This document shows positions 1-9,325 of a stretch of 64,000 bases of DNA, one piece after another; position 1 is the stretch's first letter; each line of letters begins with the position of its first letter. Source of the stretch: Sphaerolaimus hirsutus (Eukaryota; Nematoda; Chromadorea; Monhysterida; Sphaerolaimidae); contig CAXIWS010000562.1 in the NCBI GenBank assembly GCA_964036195.1, positions 37,938 through 101,937 on the forward strand. Direction: 5' to 3'. The notes under the pieces are model-generated. The model was not told where the DNA came from. It was given only the letters and a program-made list of their open reading frames with translations, and made no database searches. A program made the position numbers and the translations under genes.

Positions 1-3000
1 CATCGACCAGTCGATTTCCTGCAAAATCGGTGCAAGGTGTTTGGTTGCATGTGACTCGCCCAGCAACTTTCGCGCTTTATCTAAAATTTCATCATCAGCC
101 GTGGAATCGACAGGCAGCCGACTCAAACCGTCCGCAAAAGTATTTTCCTTTCCCTTTTTAAACTCGACTCGAACGCGCTGAGTTTTCATGTAAACACTCC
201 AGCGCGTTAATTTTGATTTTTCCTTTTTGTCGAGTGTTTCCACCAGTGCGCGGCAGTCCGTGCGCACTACTATTTCCATGCCATCCAGGATGTCCGAGAG
301 GCGCATGATCCCGAAGCTGATGGCCAGGGCCTCCAGCTGCGGGATCGACCACCCGTCCATCCCGACGGGAAGTTTTTTGGACACGTACGCCAGCGGCCGG
401 TATGTACCGTCATCTTGGTACTGGGCACACATGACGCCCAAGCCGTACGCACTGGCGTCCGATTCCAAGTAGAAAGGGCGATCATATCTTGGAAGACACA
501 ATAGCGGCCGGGTGCACAATATTTTTTTGATTTGATCCATATTTTGCAATTCAATTTCTGAAAAGGTCACGGGCGTTTTGTCGCCTTTTGGTACGCGCCC
601 TTTCAAATGGTCATACAACGGGGCAGTCAAATCGAGCCACCGATTTATAAAGTGGCTAAAATATTGAATTTGCCCTAACCAGGTCCGCAATTCTGTCTTA
701 GTACGCGGGACGGGCTGCTCCAAAATTGCGTTTACTTTTGACAATTTTGGGCGGACGCCGTCGGGCTGTATTTGGAACCCCAAATAATCCAACCTCGTTC
801 GCCAGAACTTACTTTTTTTCGGGTTCACTTTGAGATCTGCCCATCGCAGCCTGCACAGCACCCAGTAGATGTGCTCCAGGTGCCGCTCGTGATCCATGCT
901 GCTGATCAGGATGTCGTCCAGATAGCAGTGCACCCACGGTGAACGGATATCGTCATTCAGCTGCGACACAACAAGGTTCATGAGACGTTGGAAAGTGGCC
1001 GGCGCGTTGCACAGACCGAATGATAATCTGTTGCAGCGGAAAAGTCCCTCGCTGCACACAAACGCTATCATATCTTTTTCTGCGCTCGATGCAATTTCAA
1101 CGTGATGGTAAGCATCGCGGATGTCGATAGAACTGAAAATTTTCTTCCCGCCCAGTTCTTGAACCAAGTTCGCTATCCTTGGCAACGCGAAGGCGGATTT
1201 TACAGTGACGTCATTTAAAAACCGGCTATCGACACACACGCGCGGCCTACCATCTTCGCGCTTAGCCACCACCAGGGGCAGCCCCCATGGGCTCTCACAC
1301 TTCTCGATAACCCCCATACGTTCCCATTTTTCGATAGTGTCCTTAATTATTTCTCGTTTCGACGGCGGTTCATACCGCGCCTTCATTTTTACCGGTATCG
1401 CTCCTGGCACCATTTGGATACTATGTTTAATTAGCGGAGTGCACCCGATTTCCTCTTCCGTCAATGAAAACACATCATGAAAACGAGAAATTAAATTTTC
1501 AAATTTTTCCTGAACTTTTTCCGACAATTGTCCCCACTCTTCTTTTGGGAGTGCCGCTAAAATTTCCTTAGTTCTCTCGGGATTGGGTGCTACTTCAAAA
1601 ATAGGGTCGCCTTTTTCGGGCGCTTTTGGAAGCGTCACCGCGGAATTGGCAACCCGCCAAACGTGCGGCACCAATTGCATTTCCGCTAACTTTTCCCCTT
1701 TTTTGACACATATCGCCTTGTCGGAATGATTTGTGGCGATAACAGTAATATTCTTCTCAGGGCCGGGGTTTTCCACGACCGTGCCCATAACGTGCAGGCC
1801 CGATCGAAAAGCATCGTCTTGAGCATTTTTTGAATATGTCGGGGCGCTGTCAACCAAAAACAACCCAGTAGCTGATCCTCCATGTCCCCCACGTACCTGT
1901 AGAAAATCGTGCCGCTGGAGCTGCATCACGCGGGCCGATTGGGGCGGCAGCGTCATCTCGTTGACGGCCAACATGTCGAACGCGCTGGCGCCCGTTCTCA
2001 CGTCCGGCGACGGCTCTGAGTCGTAGCTTACTCGATTAACCGCGCTGCCGAATGGCAAACTAGTTTTTGGCGCGCGTGTCGAATTCGAATGTGTGGGATC
2101 GAATTTGTTGGCGCACGTACGTGTCCACTGGTAGTCTAGAATGAACTGTGCCAATTTGTGGCACTGGAGCGGCGCCAACAAGTCCGTTCCCAACAAAAAC
2201 TCTTTTCCAAAAGCAGTTCCCGGTTTTGAATCATTAATCACCATAACTGACGCGAACACGCGGTTGGTGTCACCATCCAGTGGGTTCACGTGTGTCAGCC
2301 GCATTGGATAAAAAGCGATATCGTCGCTGGAAATGTGCCCCCCTACCGTATTCAAACGATCTCCTTTGGGAGCAAACGTGAATTTTTTCATTTCCGTTTT
2401 TTTATCGATGCCGGCCCTGGACCATAATGAGGTCAGCATTGAAAGCGGGCAAATAGTGCAGCTCGATCCCGTGTCTAATAACACTGGGACCATCGTATCA
2501 AAAATCAACAAATTAGCTGTTGGCAAACAGCTAGGCAGCCGATTTGGAATTTTTTCTCCTTTTTCATTGATCGAGTTGACATTTTTCGGCGGATTTCTCC
2601 CCCCACAGGCGTCCGGCGAGGGGCCTAGTCTCACCGCGGCGGCGAACTGTCGCCGATTTTCCTCGCCTAACTGCGGATAACCAAGCCTTTGTACCGTTTG
2701 AAAAGTAGCGAGATTTCCTTGAAAATTGTCAACTCGATCGCAAGCGTCAACATTTTCCTCGTCTGGCGCGAACTGATCAGCGCGGGAGTTTTGCAATTCC
2801 TGCCAAAAACTCTCCCCGTGCGTACCTGTTTCATACTCCTCCTCACTTTGTCCAGTATTTGCTGCACGAGCGCCTCTGTACTGCGTGACTTTACGCTGCT
2901 GTCCGCCCGGCAGTTGCCGATTGAATTGACTTGGAAGTTGCCGAGGGGCGGCGCTTGTCGCCGCACCACTGCTCGCCGCGCGCCCACTCAGCCGATCGGC

Positions 3001-4719
3001 CATTTCCGGTCGGTACGCTCGCCCCTGAGGGTTAAACCAACAATTGTCAGGAGTGTGATAAATAACCCGGCCATAATGCAGTTTATGGCGGCATAGAGGC
3101 ACCCCTTCTCTCTCTGACGGAGTACTTTCCGTTACCGGTCGTGGGGCAGTCGAAGATTGATTAGATCGGTTTCCTGGGGCTGGGCCACCGGCCCGGCCCA
3201 CACGCCTATTTTGGAAAGGGTTTTCACGGCGAGTGCGTTTAATCGCTTCATCGCGCATTTTGTCCAGGACACCAATGACGTGGATTAATGGTTTGTCCGA
3301 ATATTGCAAATCATCCCAAACCCGCTCCAAAATGTGCGGTTCATATGGGATGCGTTTGTCGAGTGAATTCAGAATTTTTCGTCCGAGCGTGACGCGAACG
3401 TCACAATTTTGCGCGACAATCGCATCCGACATGCAATCCCGCAATCGGTTGTGGTATTGTAACACAGTTTCGTCAGTTTTTTGAGTAGCATTAAAAAAAT
3501 CAGCACCATCCCTGGTGCGTTCGCGTTGCCCGCGAACATACTGTGTCAATTGATCAAAAACAATGGCGGGATTATTCCTATCCCCGAAGCGAAGCGATTT
3601 CAAAATGTCTTCTGCTTTTCCTTCCAACTTTGACCCGAATAACAGTCGCCAAAAAACCGACCTCTGCTCTCGAGCGACCTGCATCTCCGCGGCCTGCGTC
3701 TGATCTCTCCACGCTTCAAGTTGCGCCAAGTTTCCGTCCGCGTTGAACACGTCGATCCCATCGAGCACACAAGTCATCTGAGATTTAGAATAGATCGATG
3801 TCAAGTTCGTCGGGAGCTCATGATACGGAACTGGTTCCTGATACGCTTGTCCCGCGGGCAAGTACGACGCGTACTCGGGGGCCCGCTCATGAGCAATTTC
3901 TGGCCGCCCTGTGGCGCCATACCGGTCATCTCGCTTATGTGAGGGCGATAGATTGTGATAGTAATTTTCCGGCGCGCGGGGCGCGCCCGATGGTAGCGAA
4001 AAATCCCTATCAACCTGATTTTGGCATCGTGCCAACTGAACCTTAGGTTGCTCATTCCGAGCGGGGTTCGCCACTGAGCGCTCATTTTGCTCCGCCCGGT
4101 GCGTCAACGCCGCGATGCGCCTTTCCTGCGCCTCGCAGCGGTCCATCAAATTCTCAACCATGTTCACCAACTCATTAACATTCACCTGGGACGTGTCCAT
4201 CCCGTGCCCCGAACTCACCGACATTTCGCCCTCCCTGAGCACTCCCGGCGGCGGCGGCACGCCCACCAGCCCGTTCTCGTCGTCCGTGTCCGACTTGAGC
4301 TGGTGCGGATCCTGTGCAGGGGGAGCGAACCCCAGGGGGGATTGCTCCCGGGGCTCGGGGTTTTGCGGAAAACGCGCGCTACTACTGCGGCGCTGCGCGG
4401 ACAATCGTCCCGCAGCAGCATCGACTTTAGCGGACGCAATTTCTCTCCTTAATTTCGCATGATAATGTCGGAAAAATGTCACTACGTGCCTGGCACCCGT
4501 GGCTGTGAGCGCCGAATTTTCATCCACATATCCGCGAACAAGTATTTCGGACCGACTCAGAAACTTTCCATTATCTCGAAAACACTTCAAAAGCGCGCCG
4601 TCCACTATTTGACCCGGTTTTACTGAACGCAGCAGGGTTTCTGAATCGGTCAAAATCCGCTCCAACTCGTGGGCAGACTTTTTCCGCCGACTAGGCACTA
4701 CCTCAGAAGCTCGGTCCAT
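1..4719 (-). CDS. Ty3/Gypsy retrotransposon gag-pol, 3' part off window
   Basis: One uninterrupted frame of 1573 codons runs from the ATG at 4719 to position 1 with no stop, so the protein continues outside the window. The first part is gag-like: charged, with Pro/Gly stretches, and a Cys/His cluster (CRHKLHYG then HTPDNC) near residues 540-560 in zinc-knuckle position. An aspartic protease signature LDTGSS lies near residue 747 (about 2465-2480). Reverse transcriptase covers roughly residues 1120-1300, with FGLCNAPATFQ and the catalytic YLDD at about 918-930. RNase H follows, with the FYLESDASAYG start near residue 1415 (about 440-475), and reaches ADGLSRLPVD. The integrase expected in Gypsy order would lie left of the window. 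Gag and pol share one frame. Coding is GC-rich relative to the surroundings and has no stops, so the copy may be young. Family assignment is firm; the clade is not determined. Confidence 0.93.
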   Translation of the reverse strand, partial: MDRASEVVPSRRKKSAHELERILTDSETLLRSVKPGQIVDGALLKCFRDNGKFLSRSEILVRGYVDENSALTATGARHVVTFFRHYHAKLRREIASAKVDAAAGRLSAQRRSSSARFPQNPEPREQSPLGFAPPAQDPHQLKSDTDDENGLVGVPPPPGVLREGEMSVSSGHGMDTSQVNVNELVNMVENLMDRCEAQERRIAALTHRAEQNERSVANPARNEQPKVQLARCQNQVDRDFSLPSGAPRAPENYYHNLSPSHKRDDRYGATGRPEIAHERAPEYASYLPAGQAYQEPVPYHELPTNLTSIYSKSQMTCVLDGIDVFNADGNLAQLEAWRDQTQAAEMQVAREQRSVFWRLLFGSKLEGKAEDILKSLRFGDRNNPAIVFDQLTQYVRGQRERTRDGADFFNATQKTDETVLQYHNRLRDCMSDAIVAQNCDVRVTLGRKILNSLDKRIPYEPHILERVWDDLQYSDKPLIHVIGVLDKMRDEAIKRTRRENPFQNRRVGRAGGPAPGNRSNQSSTAPRPVTESTPSEREGVPLCRHKLHYGRVIYHTPDNCWFNPQGRAYRPEMADRLSGRAASSGAATSAAPRQLPSQFNRQLPGGQQRKVTQYRGARAANTGQSEEEYETGTHGESFWQELQNSRADQFAPDEENVDACDRVDNFQGNLATFQTVQRLGYPQLGEENRRQFAAAVRLGPSPDACGGRNPPKNVNSINEKGEKIPNRLPSCLPTANLLIFDTMVPVLLDTGSSCTICPLSMLTSLWSRAGIDKKTEMKKFTFAPKGDRLNTVGGHISSDDIAFYPMRLTHVNPLDGDTNRVFASVMVINDSKPGTAFGKEFLLGTDLLAPLQCHKLAQFILDYQWTRTCANKFDPTHSNSTRAPKTSLPFGSAVNRVSYDSEPSPDVRTGASAFDMLAVNEMTLPPQSARVMQLQRHDFLQVRGGHGGSATGLFLVDSAPTYSKNAQDDAFRSGLHVMGTVVENPGPEKNITVIATNHSDKAICVKKGEKLAEMQLVPHVWRVANSAVTLPKAPEKGDPIFEVAPNPERTKEILAALPKEEWGQLSEKVQEKFENLISRFHDVFSLTEEEIGCTPLIKHSIQMVPGAIPVKMKARYEPPSKREIIKDTIEKWERMGVIEKCESPWGLPLVVAKREDGRPRVCVDSRFLNDVTVKSAFALPRIANLVQELGGKKIFSSIDIRDAYHHVEIASSAEKDMIAFVCSEGLFRCNRLSFGLCNAPATFQRLMNLVVSQLNDDIRSPWVHCYLDDILISSMDHERHLEHIYWVLCRLRWADLKVNPKKSKFWRTRLDYLGFQIQPDGVRPKLSKVNAILEQPVPRTKTELRTWLGQIQYFSHFINRWLDLTAPLYDHLKGRVPKGDKTPVTFSEIELQNMDQIKKILCTRPLLCLPRYDRPFYLESDASAYGLGVMCAQYQDDGTYRPLAYVSKKLPVGMDGWSIPQLEALAISFGIMRLSDILDGMEIVVRTDCRALVETLDKKEKSKLTRWSVYMKTQRVRVEFKKGKENTFADGLSRLPVDSTADDEILDKARKLLGESHATKHLAPILQEIDWSM

Positions 4720-4913
4720 ATCGAACACGACTCAAGCCCAAAACAGCCGAAAAACCACAAAAACCAATCCCTCTACCTGTCTACTCCGGCCGGGCGCCGA
4801 TGAAACCTCAACTGTGTCCCGGCGTCGGGCCCGTTTCCGCTGTTCGGCTGAGCGATCAGATCCACCTCGATGTCCGACTCGTCGCTGCTCGATTCGTTTC
4901 GGTGCCGGTACTC

Positions 4914-5490
4914 TGTAAAAAAAGGTTTATTAAAAAGAATCCCGTTTTCGATATCTCGGTGAGACCTCCAAAATCTGTTGTGACACAGACTCCTAAAGTG
5001 CAAGAACGCCCGGAAGCAACCGGGGTATTACGAGTGGAATTGGCAGCGTGCCAAGAATACCGTAGAACAGAGGCAAAGCGATGCCTAACTCAAGCGGCGC
5101 GTGTCCAGCGGGACACGGAGTCAAAGCCGAGCAACTCACCCATAGGCGTAAGCGCGCGCGTGATGACAGCAACCGCCGGCGAAGCCAAAATCAAAGCCAA
5201 AAAGCCAAGAAGCCAAAAAGCCAAAGAACAAGCCGAAAAACGCTCAGACGCGACTTTTGTTTATTTTACCAAAACTTCCAAGTGAAAGCCCGCCGGCTTT
5301 CACGCGCCCTTTTATGCACGCAGCGCTGCAGCTTCAGTGGGCGGAGCCTGCAGCTCCAAAGCTTATCCGTGATTAGCTAAGTGGTCGCCTAATCTCCGTA
5401 TCGGACCACTTATTTAAATTCGCGCGTAAAGCCCTGATAATCGAGGCGACGTTTGGGTCGCCTCAATGCAGATAGGAGTGCACTGCGACA
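4914..5490 (-). mobile_element. Candidate 5' LTR of the left-edge Gypsy element
   Basis: Reading on the minus strand from 5490, the sequence starts TGTCGCAG and ends in TTTACA at 4914, giving TG...CA-type ends. A TATA-like TGCATAAAAGG sits at 5307-5318 and an AATAAA close to the 3' end. The gag start lies about 195 bp further on. The partner LTR is outside the window, so these limits are a guess from termini and promoter signals. The 4720-4913 stretch would be leader containing the primer-binding site; no standard TGG-starting site directly follows the proposed end. Confidence 0.4.
5307..5318 (-). promoter_or_regulatory. TATA-like box in the candidate Gypsy LTR
   Basis: The minus strand reads TGCATAAAAGGG, in a GC-rich setting about 590 bp upstream of the gag ATG. 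It is the best core-promoter match in the candidate LTR. The assignment is by sequence alone. Confidence 0.4.
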
Positions 5491-6269
5491 TTACCGCAAA
5501 TAACCAATAAACGTATCATTAAAATGATAGCAAACCTGAAAATTCAGCTGCAGAAAGCACAGGGTCCTGTTGCCCTCGTTTGTCGATTACCACGAAATGG
5601 GTAGTGAATTGAGTAACAATTTTTTTCCTGTGAAATGTTTGAATTTGTGCAGACTAAATTTGTGTAAATTAATGTAGACAAAAAGGAAACGAATGTACGC
5701 AAAATATGAAAAACTCACAATTGTAACTACTTATTGAACATTAACATATTTACTTTGACCCATGGTGCGCATACACTGTACAAATATTCAGAAAATGGAA
5801 TGTCATAAAGATATTCATTCGCAACACTATACTATGCACACAATGAATTATTCCCCAGTCAAAATAAAGGAATCAGAGGTCAAAAATGCATCAGAGATGC
5901 ATCCATGCAAATGGCTGTGCACTGCTACATGCGCAGTGCACTGAGACAGGTATAAAATTTATTGCGCATGTCGCAGCGCACTCCCATTTGTATGGATACA
6001 CTGTACAAACAATATGACCTGTGCACAAAACTTGTGACTTGTGCACGAGTATAATGCACTTACATATACTTTGACATAACATTTCGGCATGAGTGCACAG
6101 AAACATTGCAGTACATTGAGACAGTTACAAAATTTAATAAGAAGAGAAATTTTTTCAAAAGATAAATATAAGTAAATACACTGACATAAAGATTCGTATC
6201 ACTGTAAATATAAAGTTTTGTCATGTGTGTAATTTGTCAACAACTAGACTAGTGCACAAGTCACAAGAC

Positions 6270-7252
6270 ACATTTTAAGTGCTTTTAAATATTTGGCAGC
6301 ACTGTGCTAAAAGTTTTTGGCATTTGTCTAATTAATAAAAATTTGACTAGTGCACAAGTCGCTTGCGTCGTGCACATGTTGCTTTGACTTGAAGCAGACA
6401 AATATGCGAAAGCTGTGGGGTGCAAGTTTACGTCATCTAATTAAATGTATTTATTTTTGTTGTAAATATTTCAATGACAATGGTTAAGATCGAAGCGTCA
6501 CAGTTATAAAATATTCAAATTTGTCTACAAAAAAACGACTGCAAGCTCATTTGAATTTGAATTTGAGAAATTTGAATTACAAAGTGAAATCGATCAAAAG
6601 AATTTCCGCTTCACATCCATGACTTGTGCGCGAGTCATAATAATCTGATGTAAATTTCGTGCTGTCGTGAACACAAATATTTCATTGTTTTACATTCGAT
6701 GGAGAAATGAACGTAAATGTCAAAATAAATGAAGCGACATTTCCTGTAGCATATTTTTTTGATGTTCCGATAAGAGATAGAATGGAAGTAGGTAAACAAA
6801 GTTGCTATCAGTTATTTGCCAATGACGCAGCGATGTTGTTTTCACTGACTTTAACATTTATGCCTCCACAATGATAAGAACATGCATTTGTTTTGAGCAC
6901 AACAGCACTGCACTTCAACAACTGCACTAAATACGCATTCAGTCTGATTCTATGTGCTAAAACATTTTATGAGCTTGGAGTTGTATTTTTTTAGACAAAT
7001 TTGAATATTTTATACCTGTGACGCTTCGATCTTAACCATTGTCATTGAAATATTTACAACAAAGATAAATACATTTAATTAGATGACGTAAACTTGCACC
7101 CCACAGCTTTCGCATATTTGTCTGCTTCAAGTCAAGGCAACTTGTGCACGACACATGCAACTTGTGCACTAGTCAAATTTTTATTAATTAGACACATGCC
7201 AAAAATTATTATTACAGTGCTACCAAATTATTTAAAAGCGCTTAAAATGGAC
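6270..7252. repeat. Large inverted repeat (two ~265-bp arms)
   Basis: The arm at about 6270-6535 is repeated in reverse complement at about 6985-7252 with few mismatches; both contain AGCTGTGGGGTGCAAG or its complement. The ~450-bp spacer holds a segment also found at 7500-7590. The structure fits a foldback-type or MITE-like element. No clear target duplication was found at the arm ends. Confidence 0.85.
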
Positions 7253-7440
7253 ACCTACCTCAGTGCAATGCACAAGTCGGAGCGCACTTCTATTCGCATG
7301 GATGTATTTTTGACATGTTTTTCCGATGTTTTTTGTGCTTCAAGTCCAAACGACTTTTGCACGTGTCATATTTCCTAAAATATGCATCCATGCAAATAGA
7401 AGTGCGCTGCAACATGCGCAGTGCACTGGGACAACTATAT
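7248..7440. repeat. Short inverted-repeat element (module 2 - 1 - 2')
   Basis: Module 2 begins the unit (CAGTGCAATGCACAAGTC) and its reverse complement ends it (ATGCGCAGTGCACTG), with module 1 in the middle. The whole unit could fold on itself. A second unit of the same layout is at 8528-8738. Confidence 0.7.
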
Positions 7441-8000
7441 CGATTTAAACACACTTTTTCTCATGCTCGAATTGAAAATAACTTGTGCAGAACACATGTG
7501 ACTTGTGCGCGAGTCATATAAATCTGATGTAAATTTTGTGCTGTCGTGAACACAAATATTTCATTGTTTTACATTCGATGGAGAAATGAAGCAACTTTTG
7601 CATGTCATAAACCGATAACTTTACGATCCTACAGTAAATCAAATTCAGGGTCGTAAAAGTATAGCATGTCAATAACAAATTTGGACCCGCGCAGCAATGA
7701 CCAGACGCGATATGTACTTGCAGCTAAATATGAAGTTGTCATAAATCATTGCCTTTGGCGGCGCTTTTTGTGAAATCGATCAAAAGAATTTCCGCTGTGG
7801 TTTATTACACTGTGCTGTGCTGTGCATTGTGGGAATTTCCTTTATTACACAAGTGCGATTGTAATGGCGGCATTGTCTTTGATATTTTATATAAGTTGCA
7901 CTCGTAAGAAATTCGGATCATTTGTTTGATCATTCCACTGTCACTTGATCTTTTTCAAAGTGACGAATGCACGCTGGCCATGCGGGTTACCTACAATAAA

Positions 8001-8300
8001 AATCAGTCATAATTGCGATTGCTCAAATGCTTAATCTCTTGCCTGTGGTGCAGTAAAAGATGATTATCTCTGCATGACATTCCAGAATTTCTCCTCATTA
8101 TGGAATCAGTCATATTTGCGATTGCTGAAATGCCTTAATCTTTTGCCTGTGGTGCAGTAAAAGATGATTATCTCTGCATGACATTACAGAATTTCTCCTC
8201 ATTATGGAATCAGTCATAATTGCGATTGCTACAATGCCTTAATCTCTTGCCTGTGGTGCAGTAAAAGATGATTATCTCTGCATGACATTCCAGTATTTCA
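8001..8300 (+). repeat. ~104-bp tandem repeat, three units
   Basis: Units begin AATCAGTCAT at 8001, 8104 and 8208 (periods 103 and 104). Each holds GCCTGTGGTGCAGTAAAAGA and a CTGCATGACATT block. The third unit merges into the 180-bp segment that is duplicated at 9112. Confidence 0.9.
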
Positions 8301-8420
8301 TTTTATTTGATGGATCATGGACATTATTTTTTTGTAGCCTTAGGCAACCACTTTGAGTTTTTCCTGACATAAAAGGAACGTTCATTTTTTTCAGCTACCA
8401 TTTGCGATCAAATTGTATAT
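8241..8420 (+). repeat. 180-bp direct duplication, copy 1
   Basis: This segment is nearly identical to 9112-9291. It runs from the last part of the 104-bp tandem unit to GATCAAATTGTATAT. Copy 2 ends 34 bp before the start codon of the four-exon gene. Confidence 0.92.
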
Positions 8421-8527
8421 GAATTGATTTGAAATGTAAAAAAAGCAATGTGAATTTTGTATTTACATTGATACATAACTGCTTCATTTACATACGTCAG
8501 TGCATGCACTAAAATTCACCCGTATCA

Positions 8528-8738
8528 AATGTACACCCGTCTCAGTGCACTGCACAAGCCTGAGTGCACTCCTATCTGCATGGATATATTTTTGACAGCT
8601 TTTTGCGTGATGTCTACTGCTTCAAGTCAAAGTGACTGGTGCACGACACATGCGACTTGTGCACAAATCAAATTTCCCACAATATACATCCGTGCAAATA
8701 GGACTGCACTGCGACATGCGCAATGCACTGACAAAGGT
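8528..8738. repeat. Short inverted-repeat element, second copy
   Basis: It has the same layout as the unit at 7248-7440. It starts with CTCAGTGCACTGCACAAG, carries a module 1 pair in the centre, and ends with an inverted module 2 (GCGACATGCGCAATGCACTG). The divergence between the two units suggests an older family. Confidence 0.65.
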
Positions 8739-9111
8739 GGTTGCACTAGATTCCCATGCAAATTAATCTTACATTTGTCTCAGTGTACTCGCGATTGCAT
8801 TTATATGCATTATAGAATATGTACTTATGCGCAATTTTTTTCTACTTAAACAATAGACAAATTATCTTTGAAGGGAATAGTTATGTAGGTCAATGCACAT
8901 GTTTACACTTACGTTTGCACTAAATTTCACTTTGTATCAAATTTACACCTGTCCCAGTGCACTGCGCATGTTGCAGCGCACTTCTACTTGCATGGATCTA
9001 TTTATACTATAGGAAATACGAATAGTGCACAAGTCACAGGTGTTGTGCACAAGTCATTTTGACTTGAAACAGACATTTGTGTATATTTTGTTTGCTTTTG
9101 AATCTAAATGT

Positions 9112-9291
9112 AATCTTTTGCCTGTGGTGCAGTAAAAGATGATTATCTCTGCATGACATTCCAGTATTTCATTTTATTTGATGGATCATGGACATTATTT
9201 TTTTGTAGCCTTAGGCAACCACTTTGAGTTTTTCCTGACATAAAAGGAACGTTCATTTTTTTCAGCTACCATTTGCGATCAAATTGTATAT
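9112..9291 (+). repeat. 180-bp direct duplication, copy 2 (upstream of a gene)
   Basis: Copy of 8241-8420. It ends at position 9291, just before the presumed 5' leader of the gene starting at 9326. Its last bases form an AT-rich TATATATTTTTT stretch with the adjoining sequence, so the repeat may supply part of that gene's promoter (inference). Confidence 0.9.
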
Positions 9292-9325
9292 ATTTTTTCG
9301 ACGCACGACAGCTTCGACAAAAACG

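Larger units (their letters stand above)
5560..9325. repeat. Field of dispersed ACTTGTGCACAAGT repeat modules
   Basis: No host exon was found here before 9326. The stretch is a patchwork of two modules in both orientations. Module 1 holds two half-copies of the palindrome (CTTCAAGTCA ... ACTTGTGCACGACACATG ... ACTTGTGCAC), for example at 6250, 6350, 7130-7175, 8620-8665 and 9025-9055. Module 2 is about 57 bp (CATCCATGCAAATAG ... GCGCAGTGCACTG), near 5890, 5965, 7255, 7381, 8540, 8684 and 8955. A block at 6610-6710 recurs at 7500-7590. This looks like overlapping non-autonomous inverted-repeat elements rather than a simple satellite. Confidence 0.8.
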
